Source: Verrucomicrobiota bacterium
Lineage (GTDB): Bacteria > Verrucomicrobiota > Verrucomicrobiia > Opitutales > Opitutaceae
Assembly: GCA_018239845.1 (NCBI GenBank)
Contig: JAFEGO010000118.1
Location: forward strand, 1 to 56,631
Direction of reading: 5' to 3'
Length of the DNA stretch: 56,631 nt
This document shows positions 9,465 to 17,426 of the stretch, in pieces; position 1 is the stretch's first letter; every line of letters starts with the position of its first letter. The notes beneath the pieces were generated by a model that worked only from the letters and a program-made list of their open reading frames with translations, had not been told where the DNA came from and did no database searches. A program made the translations under genes and the position numbers.

Positions 9465-10124
9465 ATGAAAGTCACTTACTACCTGGAGGTCGTGTCGTCA
9501 TGGTGCACGTGGGTGGAGCCGGTCTGGGCCGAGCTGAAAACGCGCTACGCCGGCCGCGTGGACTTTCAGTGGCGCATCGCGCTGATGAATCCCGCGGACT
9601 TTCCCGTCTCGCGCTCGCAATGCGAGTGGTTCTACCGCCGGAGCGGCGGCACGGTGATGCAGTCGCCGTTCATGCTGAACTCCGGCTGGTTCGAGGCGGA
9701 GCGCAAGGGCCACTACGAGGCGCCCAACCTCGTCGCCGAGGCGGCGCGCGATTTCGGTTTCGACGGCGATGAGATCCGCCTCGCGCTCGCCCACGCCGCC
9801 GTGCGCGAGGGCCGGAAGGTCGGCGACATCGCGGTCTCCGTCGCGGTCGCGGCCAAGGCCGGCCAGATCAACGCCAAGAAACTCCGCGCCGCCGCCGAGT
9901 CCGCCAAGGTCCGCGCACGCGTCGAGGCCAGCACCAAGGAGTTTTTCGCCCATCAGATCAGCCAGCGCCCGAGCTTCATTTTGGAGGACGCTATTGGCGA
10001 CAAGGCCGTGTTCTCCGGCCTCGTGCGCCTCGCCCCGCTCACCGCGACGATCGACGCCATGCTGGCCGACACGGGGGCCTATGCCGCCCACGCCGCGCAC
10101 CACGGCGGCGTGCCCCCGGCCTGA
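9465..10124 (+). CDS. DsbA-family thioredoxin-fold protein lacking CxxC
   Basis: 219 residues with no signal peptide, so cytoplasmic. The first strand YYLEVVSSWCTWVEP occupies the place of the active site in the FrnE/2-hydroxychromene-2-carboxylate isomerase branch of DsbA-like proteins, but only one Cys is present (SSWCTW). A helical insert follows (about 60-150), and QRPSFIL matches the cis-Pro loop. A disulfide oxidoreductase role is therefore doubtful; a glutathione-dependent or isomerase-like activity is possible. It is an isolated gene downstream of a terminator. Fold call fairly sure, function unknown. Confidence 0.65.
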   Translation: MKVTYYLEVVSSWCTWVEPVWAELKTRYAGRVDFQWRIALMNPADFPVSRSQCEWFYRRSGGTVMQSPFMLNSGWFEAERKGHYEAPNLVAEAARDFGFDGDEIRLALAHAAVREGRKVGDIAVSVAVAAKAGQINAKKLRAAAESAKVRARVEASTKEFFAHQISQRPSFILEDAIGDKAVFSGLVRLAPLTATIDAMLADTGAYAAHAAHHGGVPPA

Positions 10125-10204
10125 GCTGTCGGGATTGTTACAAACATTGCCTTTACCCGGCGGCCCGGCATAGGTTTTTCCCTGCCATCCGCCTTCTATC
10201 CATC

Positions 10205-10681
10205 ATGAAAAAACTCCTGTTCCTCCTGCTCTCCTCCTTGGTCGCCGCCGCCCCGCTCACCGCGCAGGATGCGCCGAAGCCGGCCCAGCCGCCGGCCCAC
10301 AAGCAGAAGAAGGAAAAGGAACGCCCCGACACCGACATCGAGAAGGCCATGAAAAAGATGGGCGGCGCCTTCCGCAAACTCCGCGGCCAGGCCAAGGCCG
10401 GCGCCTTCACCTCCGACGCCGTGGACCTCGTCGCCACCATGAAGGCCGCCGCCACCGAGGCTGCGAAGCACGATCCGCTCAAGACGAAGGAAATTCCCGA
10501 GGCCGACCGCGCCAAGTTTGTCGCCGACTACAAGGCCAAGATGGATGAGTTCAACACCACCCTCGACAGTCTCACGGCCGCGCTCAAGGCCGGCCAGACC
10601 GCCGACGCCGTCGCCCTCGTCGGCAAGCTCGGCAAGCTGCAGCACGGCGGCCACGAGGAATTCCAGCCGAAGGATTACTGA
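10205..10681 (+). CDS. secreted cytochrome b562-like four-helix protein
   Basis: 158 residues. MKKLLFLLLSSLVAAAPLTAQ is a clear signal peptide, so the product is periplasmic. After a Lys/Pro-rich linker, four predicted helices follow. DIEKAMKKMGGAFRKLRG near the start of the mature part offers Met ligands, and the last helix carries LGKLQHGGHEEF with candidate His ligands. This is the layout of cytochrome b562 (Met on helix 1, His on helix 4), without a CxxCH haem-attachment motif. Haem binding is inferred and not certain. It is a single-gene unit ended by a hairpin terminator. Confidence 0.6.
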   Translation: MKKLLFLLLSSLVAAAPLTAQDAPKPAQPPAHKQKKEKERPDTDIEKAMKKMGGAFRKLRGQAKAGAFTSDAVDLVATMKAAATEAAKHDPLKTKEIPEADRAKFVADYKAKMDEFNTTLDSLTAALKAGQTADAVALVGKLGKLQHGGHEEFQPKDY

Positions 10682-10721
10682 GCAGCACGCGCCTAAATTT
10701 CGCTCGGGGAAAGTCCCGCTC

Positions 10722-10757
10722 AACCGGTAGGCCGGCGTAAAAGCCCCTACCGGTTTT
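10722..10757 (+). terminator. intrinsic terminator after the cytochrome b562-like gene
   Basis: AACCGGTAGG (10722-10731) pairs with CCTACCGGTT (10746-10755), followed by TT. Confidence 0.7.
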
Positions 10758-10788
10758 ACTTTGAGCAGGGACTGATCAGTGTGGGCGC

Positions 10789-11778
<990 letters not shown>

Positions 11779-11942
11779 GTTGCGGTTAAGCGCGTTCGGC
11801 CGGCGCCTTACGCGCCTTGCCCCCTTCGTCCGTGGGTGCGGCCGCCCGAAGTAGTGACATTGACGGCGATTTTGTTTGCGGTGGGCAAAATCGCGGCCTT
11901 TCCTCCCCTTCCCTCGGGCGCAAGCCATGAGGAAGATGGAAT

Positions 11943-12019
<77 letters not shown>

Positions 12020-12102
12020 TTTAAAGTGCGTGTCGGAGGGGAGATCGAAACCACCGCCCGCCCTTTGACGACCCGCCCGCCCCGTGTTCCTTAGGCGTAG
12101 CC

Positions 12103-13335
12103 ATGAACCCCTTGTCCTCGCCCCTGCCCCGGCGTGCGTTTCTGGCGCGGACCGGCCTTTGGTCCCTCGCCGCCGCTTTGCTGCCCGGTCGTTTGCTGGC
12201 GGGCGCCAATTCCACGCCCTCCGCCCCTCCTCTCCCGACCAACGGCAACCGCTATGCGCAGCTCGGCGTGCAGCCGGTGATAAACGCCATGGGCTCGGTC
12301 ACGTTTCTGGGCGGGTCGCTGATGTCACCGGTCACCCTCGCGGCGATGGATGAGGCGTCGCACGAGTTCGTCGTGATCACGGAATTGCTCGAGCGCTCCG
12401 GGGAATACCTCGCGCAGCGCATCGGCGTACCCGGCGCGCTCGTCACGACCGGCGCCTCGGGCGCGATCACGCTCGGCACGGCCGCCTGCATCGCCGGCGG
12501 CGAGCTCGCCCGCACCCACCAGCTGCCCGATCCCACCGGCCTGCCCCACGAGGTCATCCTCCAAAAAGCCCACCGCAACGAATACGAGACGCAGCTCCGC
12601 CTCGTGGGTGCGAAGCTCGTCGAAGTCGAAACCGCCGCGGAGCTGGAGGCCGCGATCAACCCGCGCACCGCGATGATGTTCTTCATGAACAAACTCGACT
12701 CGCGCGGAAAAATTCACCGCGAGGAATGGGTCGCGATCGCGCAAAAGCACCGCATCCCGACCTTCCTCGACGCCGCGGCCGACATCCCGCCGCAGGCCAA
12801 CCTCGCGGGCTACGTCCACCAAGGCTTCGACCTCGTCGCCTTCAGCGGCGGCAAGGCCCTGCGCGGCCCGCAGTGCACCGGCCTCCTCCTCGGCCGCAAG
12901 GACCTGATCGACGCCGCGCGCCACCACGCCAGTCCCTACGACCACACCGTGGGCCGCGCGCTGAAGGTCGGCAAGGAGGAGATCGCCGGCCTCGTCGCCG
13001 CCGTGGAGCAATTTCTCGAAAAGGACCACGCCGCCGAGTTCCAGCGCTTCGACGCCCGCGTGCGCGAAATGACCAAGACCTTCGCCGACCTCCCGCACGT
13101 CCGCACCGAGGTCTGGGTGCCCGAGATCGCCAACCATTTTCCGCACCTCGCCGTAAGCTGGGACCCCGCTCACTTCCCGCATACCGCCGCCGCGATCAAG
13201 CAGCACCTGATGGACGGCTCGCCCCGCATCGCCGTCCTCGCCGTAGGCGAGCACAGCATCGGCCTCTCCGTCCTCATGCTGCAGCCGGACCAAGACCCGG
13301 TCGTCGCCACCCACCTCCGCGCAGCGCTGACGTAG
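12103..13335 (+). CDS. Tat-exported SelA-like PLP-dependent enzyme
   Basis: 410 residues. The N-terminus has a twin-arginine signal (PRRAFLARTGLWSLAAALL, RR at 10-11), indicating export of a folded, cofactor-loaded protein. The body is fold-type I PLP enzyme of the SelA / class V aminotransferase-like group. The Schiff-base lysine is probably Lys251 in AFSGGKALRGPQ, the pyridine-N aspartate Asp223 in TFLDAAADIPP, and TTGASGAITLG the phosphate-binding turn. Related proteins include D-glucosaminate-6-phosphate ammonia lyase-like enzymes, so a lyase or transaminase role is possible. Selenocysteine synthesis is unlikely given export. It directly follows tRNA-Pro. Confidence 0.8.
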   Translation: MNPLSSPLPRRAFLARTGLWSLAAALLPGRLLAGANSTPSAPPLPTNGNRYAQLGVQPVINAMGSVTFLGGSLMSPVTLAAMDEASHEFVVITELLERSGEYLAQRIGVPGALVTTGASGAITLGTAACIAGGELARTHQLPDPTGLPHEVILQKAHRNEYETQLRLVGAKLVEVETAAELEAAINPRTAMMFFMNKLDSRGKIHREEWVAIAQKHRIPTFLDAAADIPPQANLAGYVHQGFDLVAFSGGKALRGPQCTGLLLGRKDLIDAARHHASPYDHTVGRALKVGKEEIAGLVAAVEQFLEKDHAAEFQRFDARVREMTKTFADLPHVRTEVWVPEIANHFPHLAVSWDPAHFPHTAAAIKQHLMDGSPRIAVLAVGEHSIGLSVLMLQPDQDPVVATHLRAALT

Positions 13336-13443
13336 TGTCTAGCCGAACCCGACGGAGAAGACAACCCCGGCCCCCGTGCTAAATTTTTAGGCCCGCGGCG
13401 ATCCCACTTGCGGAGTGGTGTCGGGGGTGGGCATTCACGCGCG

Positions 13444-14004
13444 ATGAACCCCTACCCGATCCTTTTTCTCAACGGCACGTCGAGTGCCGGCAAGACCTCC
13501 ACGTGCCGCGCGCTGCAACGTGAATGGCGCGAGCCGCTGGTATACGTGAGCTGTGACGCCTTCATCTACATGTTTTCCGAGGCCGTGCTGAAGGAGCGGT
13601 CCAATCTCCCGCGCATCCTGCCGCCGATCCTGTCGGCGTTTCACCGCTCGCTCCCGCTGATCGCCGGCTGCGGGTTTCCCATGGTGGTTGACGCTGTGAT
13701 CGAGGATGCCGCCTGGCTGCAGGAATGCGTCACGGCTCTCGCGGACTACAACGTGATTTTCGTCGGCGTGCACTGCCCGGTCGAGGAACTCGAGCGCCGC
13801 GAACTCGCGCGCGGCGACCGCCATGTCGGCATTGCCCGCTGGCAGTTCGACCACGTGCACCGCTTCAGCGCCTACGATTTCGAGCTGCACACCGACCGCC
13901 TCACGCCCGAGCAATGCGGCCACTCACTCGCCGCCCTGCTGCGCTCGAACCGCCCCGGCACAGCCTTCCCGCGCCTGCGTGCGCACTATGCTGCGATAAC
14001 TTAA
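13444..14004 (+). CDS. chloramphenicol phosphotransferase-like kinase
   Basis: 186 residues; ATG at 13444 gives MNPYPILFLNGTSSAGKTS. The frame extends 36 bases upstream without better support. The P-loop GTSSAGKTS is at 11-19, and Asp38 in SCDAF corresponds to the catalytic base of CPT (Asp37 in the Streptomyces enzyme, from family knowledge). HCPVEELERRELARGDRHVG is the lid-type arginine region, and AYDFELHTDRLTPEQC matches the family C-terminus. Soluble. In bacteria most members are uncharacterised small-molecule kinases, and nothing nearby suggests antibiotic biosynthesis. It precedes yeiH, with a 17-bp palindrome beginning just before its stop codon. Confidence 0.8.
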   Translation: MNPYPILFLNGTSSAGKTSTCRALQREWREPLVYVSCDAFIYMFSEAVLKERSNLPRILPPILSAFHRSLPLIAGCGFPMVVDAVIEDAAWLQECVTALADYNVIFVGVHCPVEELERRELARGDRHVGIARWQFDHVHRFSAYDFELHTDRLTPEQCGHSLAALLRSNRPGTAFPRLRAHYAAIT

Positions 14005-14011
14005 CGTTATC
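13995..14011. promoter_or_regulatory. palindromic operator-like site upstream of yeiH
   Basis: GATAA, seven bases, TTATC: the same half-sites and spacing as the site at 15072-15088 before the lysR gene. It lies 54 bases ahead of the yeiH start. Probably bound by the LysR-type regulator encoded two genes along (inference). Confidence 0.6.
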
Positions 14012-14065
14012 AGGCATAGGCAGCCGGTATTTCCCGACGCAACGGGGCGGTGGTAACGTGGGGCC

Positions 14066-15076
14066 ATGCAACCAACGGGCCGCGCGTTTTACCAGGGAGT
14101 GGGCGTCACCGCGCTTTTTGCAGTGGGCGCGCTCGGGCTCGCACGCCTGCCGGGGTTGGCCCACCTCGGGCCATTAACCACCGCCCTGTTGCTTGGGCTG
14201 ACGTGGCGGTGGGTACGACCCTTGCCAGCTGAGCTGAACGCCGGCCTCGCGTTTTCCGCCCGCACGCTGCTGCGGCTCGGCATCGTGCTGCTCGGCGTGC
14301 GGCTCAACCTCGCGCTCGTGCTAGAGGCGGGGCCGCGGATCTTACTGCTCGACCTGACAGTCATCACCGCCGGGCTCGTGGGTATCACGTGGCTCGGGCG
14401 TCGGCTGGGGCTGGAGCCGACCCTCGCGGCCCTGATCGCGGTCGATAGTTCGATCTGCGGGGCCTCGGCGGTGGCGGCGGCCGCACCGGCCTTGCGCGCC
14501 CGCGACGAGGAAACGGCGCTGGTCATCCCCCTCTGCAGCCTCATTGGCACGGCGGCGGTGCTGGGTTACACCTTTGTGCAGCATATTAACCCCGTCTCGG
14601 ACCTGCACTACGGCCTCATGGCGGGCTCTACGCTGCACGAGATCGCACAGGTCATGGCGGCGGTGAATCCCGTGCCGGCCGCCGCCGACATCGGCACCGT
14701 CACCAAGCTCACCCGCGTCGTGCTGCTCGTGCCCGCCGTCTTTTTCCTCAGCGCGTGGACCGCCCGGCGCGGCGCAGCCAAGACGGCCGCGACTCCAGCC
14801 AAGCCGTGGTTTGTGCTCGGCTTCCTCGCCATCGGCGCGGTCAACACCCTTGCCCTGCACTGGCTGCCGGCGGCGCGCGGGACGCTGGACGGTCTCGACC
14901 ATAGCGTCCTGGCGGTGGCGAATTTCCTCATGGCCATGGCGATGGCGGCGATGGGCCTGCAGGTGGATTTTGCCCGGCTGCGGGCCAACGGCTGGCGCAC
15001 CCTCGGCACGGCGCTGCTCGGCTGGCTGGCGCTCGCGGGCCTCGCTGCGGCGGAAATCGCCCTGCTCACCCGATAA
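14066..15076 (+). CDS. yeiH: YeiH-family (UPF0324) putative sulfate exporter
   Basis: 336 residues, about ten hydrophobic segments, inner membrane. Family motifs include LGIVLLGVRLNLALVLEAG, ALIAVDSSICGASAVAAAAPALRARDEET and STLHEIAQVMAAV. The AVDSSICGASAV and HEIAQV segments are strongly conserved in conserved-hypothetical-698 proteins. The substrate is usually given as sulfate or sulfite, but direct proof is thin. A LysR regulator starts 35 bases after the stop in the same orientation. In enterobacteria yeiH is next to the LysR gene yeiE, so the pairing is conserved. Confidence 0.87.
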   Translation: MQPTGRAFYQGVGVTALFAVGALGLARLPGLAHLGPLTTALLLGLTWRWVRPLPAELNAGLAFSARTLLRLGIVLLGVRLNLALVLEAGPRILLLDLTVITAGLVGITWLGRRLGLEPTLAALIAVDSSICGASAVAAAAPALRARDEETALVIPLCSLIGTAAVLGYTFVQHINPVSDLHYGLMAGSTLHEIAQVMAAVNPVPAAADIGTVTKLTRVVLLVPAVFFLSAWTARRGAAKTAATPAKPWFVLGFLAIGAVNTLALHWLPAARGTLDGLDHSVLAVANFLMAMAMAAMGLQVDFARLRANGWRTLGTALLGWLALAGLAAAEIALLTR

Positions 15077-15089
15077 GTTGCAATTATCG
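15071..15089. promoter_or_regulatory. palindromic operator-like site upstream of the lysR gene
   Basis: CGATAA, seven bases, TTATCG; the left half overlaps the yeiH stop codon and the site ends 22 bases before the LysR start. The T-N11-A core fits LysR-type binding sites and matches the half-sites before yeiH, suggesting autoregulation. Confidence 0.6.
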
Positions 15090-15111
15090 CCCGACGGCTT
15101 AGACCGTCCGC

Positions 15112-16023
15112 ATGCTAGACTATCGCCTGGAGGTCTTTCGCGCCGTCGCGGAGCAGCTCAATTTCACCCGCGCGGCGGAGACCCTGCATATCTCGCAGCC
15201 GGCGGTGACGCAGCATATCAAGCACCTCGAGGAGCACTACCGCGTGGCGCTCTTCCGCCGCGGCGCGGGCGGCATCGCGCTCACGCCGGCCGGCCAGCTG
15301 CTCTACGAAGCCTCGGGACGCGCCGGGGAACTCTCCCGCCAGACCGAGGCCCAGCTGCGCAGCGGCCTAGCCGTCCTCAGCGGGCCGCTGCGGCTCGGCT
15401 CCAGCACGACGGTCGCGCAGTATTTTTTGCCGCCGATCCTCGGCCGCTTCCAAAAAGAGCACCCGCAGGTCGCGGTCACGCTCCGGATCGGCAACACCCG
15501 CGACGTCGCCGACGCCCTGCGCGCCGGGCGGCTCGACCTAGGACTCGTCGAAGGACCCGGCGAACGCAGCGGTCTGCGCGCCGAGGCGTTTTACGACGAC
15601 GAGATCGTGTGCGTGGCCGCGCCCGGCCATCCCCTCGCGCAAGCCACCAAAGTGACCCCGGCGGCCTTGCGCGAAGCGGCCTTCGTGCTGCGCGAACCAG
15701 GCTCGGGCACGCGCGACGTCGTCGAGCGTGCCTTGCGCAAGGTGGGCGTCGCCCCCGCGAAGCTCGCCGTAATCCTCGAAACCGACAGCAGCGAGACCAT
15801 CAAGGGCCTCGTCGCCACCGGAGTCGCCGTGGCCTTCCTCTCGCATCTCGCGATCCGCGCCGAGTTGCAGCTGCGCCAGCTCGTGGTGGTGCCTGTCGCG
15901 GGCCTGGCGATCCCGCGGCAGTTCCACTTCGTCCACGCCCAAGGCCCGCGCCCGCCCGGCCCCGCCGGGCGCTTCTGCGACGCCGTGCGGGGTTATGTCG
16001 CGGACTCGGGCCGGGACAGGTAG
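15112..16023 (+). CDS. LysR-family transcriptional regulator (YeiE/CysB-like position)
   Basis: 303 residues. The winged HTH at 1-60 (LNFTRAAETLHISQPAVTQHIKHLEEHY) is followed by the linker helix and a periplasmic-binding-protein-type effector domain from about 88 (LSGPLRLGSSTTVAQYFLPPIL). LVEGP and DDEIVCVAAPGHPLA mark the ligand cleft. Its place directly after yeiH and the shared palindrome at 13995 and 15071 suggest control of yeiH and itself, perhaps responding to a sulfur oxyanion as reported for YeiE (inference). Its last 31 bases overlap the 3' end of the convergent PepSY gene. Confidence 0.92.
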   Translation: MLDYRLEVFRAVAEQLNFTRAAETLHISQPAVTQHIKHLEEHYRVALFRRGAGGIALTPAGQLLYEASGRAGELSRQTEAQLRSGLAVLSGPLRLGSSTTVAQYFLPPILGRFQKEHPQVAVTLRIGNTRDVADALRAGRLDLGLVEGPGERSGLRAEAFYDDEIVCVAAPGHPLAQATKVTPAALREAAFVLREPGSGTRDVVERALRKVGVAPAKLAVILETDSSETIKGLVATGVAVAFLSHLAIRAELQLRQLVVVPVAGLAIPRQFHFVHAQGPRPPGPAGRFCDAVRGYVADSGRDR

Positions 16024-17411
16024 CGAACGAAGGTGGCGTCGAGCAGCAGCAGGAGCACCAAGGTCGCGGCCATCAGCGGCAGGACGGCGGACAGCAGCAC
16101 CGCGACCACCACCGCGCCACGCGAGGTGCGGAAGAGGTTGCCACCGGCCGGTGCGGCGAGCTGGCCGCGGGGGCGGCGGGCCCACCACATCAGCACACCG
16201 GTCACGGCGAGGAGGATCACGCCGAGCGCGGCGGCAAGGCCGAGCAGCTGGTTGGCCAGGCCGAAGAGCTGACCTTCGTGCGCGATGATGCCGGCGCTGT
16301 AGAATTTACCCATGAGCCCGAAGTCCTTGAAACGCACGTCGGCCAGGATTTTCCCCGAGTACTGGTCGAGGTGGATGAAGGCGCGGCTGAAGGGCCGATT
16401 GCGGTCAGTGATAATCGAGAAAACCCCGGTCGGGCCGCTGGGCAGCACGATCGCATAAGGGTCCGTGACGCCGCGCTCGCGCGCGACGGACCGCACCTGC
16501 TCGAGCGAAATCCGGCGGGGATCGTCGCGCCACGCGGTTGCCCGGGCTCGGTGCTCCGCATGCGGATCGGCAGCGGGCGGGGTCGAGGCGACGCCCTCCA
16601 GCCCGCGCGCGGTGGCACGGCTGGCCACGGGCGGAGACCAGCCGCCGAGCACGGCGGAGCGGTGCGCGCTCGCACTCGTCTCGCGGGGCGTCCACTGCCC
16701 CGCGGCCTGCGCGGTCCAGCGGGCCCACGCGCCGGTGACCTTCGTCCACTGCAGACCGGTGGAGAGCAGGAAGAGCAGCCCAAGCGAAAGCCACACGGCA
16801 GGCACGGCGTGGAGGTCGCGCAGGAGGGCCCGCCGCCCGGCCCCGAGCCGCGGCAGCAGGAAACCCCGCAGCGAGAACGGACGCGGCCACCACAGGTAGA
16901 GCCCGCTCACGATGAGCACGATGGCCCACGTCGCCGCCAACTCGACCACGATCTGCCCGGGCGTGCCGGCCAGCAAGGTGCCGTGCAGCTCGCTCACGGT
17001 GGTCATCAGCCGGTCCGCGTCATCGAGGCGGCCCAGCACGGCACCGGTGTAGGGGTTGACGAATACCGAGGACCGGTCCGGCCCGCGCGCCGAACCAAAC
17101 TGCACCTCGGCCGAGCGGCCGGGCGCCACGCCAGGGACGAACTGTATCGGACTGAGCTGCGGGTACGCGGCGCGCGCGGCGGTGAACTGGGCGTCAGCCG
17201 ACAGCGCGGCCTGCCCCGCCGGCACCGGGACTTTGAAGAGTTCCCGATAACGCCATGCCTCATACTGGGGCTTCCAGAGGTAAATCGCACCGGTCACCGC
17301 GAGGAAGACGGCGAAGGGCGCGACGAAGAGGCCGGCGAAGAAATGCCAGCGCCAGACGGCGCGGTAGAGCGCGCCGGCCGGCGGGGTGGTGGAGGACGAA
17401 GGGAGGCTCAT
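15993..17411 (-). CDS. PepSY-associated inner-membrane protein of a metal-uptake cassette
   Basis: 472 residues with four or more membrane segments: near 25-48 (HFFAGLFVAPFAVFLAVTGA), 155-175, 205-225, 385-410 and a C-terminal one. It carries PepSY-type periplasmic domains between them. Motifs HGTLLAGTPGQ, SGLYLWWPR, HAVPAVW and AHEGQLFG with spaced His residues are typical of PepSY_TM proteins that accompany siderophore receptors and can act as ferric or cupric reductases. Its start is 15 bases after the TonB-receptor stop on the same strand, so they form one transcript. Reduction or import of the receptor's metal ligand is the likely role (inference). Confidence 0.85.
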   Translation of the reverse strand: MSLPSSSTTPPAGALYRAVWRWHFFAGLFVAPFAVFLAVTGAIYLWKPQYEAWRYRELFKVPVPAGQAALSADAQFTAARAAYPQLSPIQFVPGVAPGRSAEVQFGSARGPDRSSVFVNPYTGAVLGRLDDADRLMTTVSELHGTLLAGTPGQIVVELAATWAIVLIVSGLYLWWPRPFSLRGFLLPRLGAGRRALLRDLHAVPAVWLSLGLLFLLSTGLQWTKVTGAWARWTAQAAGQWTPRETSASAHRSAVLGGWSPPVASRATARGLEGVASTPPAADPHAEHRARATAWRDDPRRISLEQVRSVARERGVTDPYAIVLPSGPTGVFSIITDRNRPFSRAFIHLDQYSGKILADVRFKDFGLMGKFYSAGIIAHEGQLFGLANQLLGLAAALGVILLAVTGVLMWWARRPRGQLAAPAGGNLFRTSRGAVVVAVLLSAVLPLMAATLVLLLLLDATFVRYLSRPESAT

Positions 17412-17426
17412 AACCGCAGCTGGTCC

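Noticed and set aside
12103..13335. True selenocysteine synthase (SelA)
   Set aside because: It carries a Tat export signal, and no tRNA-Sec or selB is in view.
13444..14004. A chloramphenicol resistance determinant
   Set aside because: P-loop and Asp38 match the CPT fold, but there is no antibiotic context; most family members in bacteria are uncharacterised kinases.
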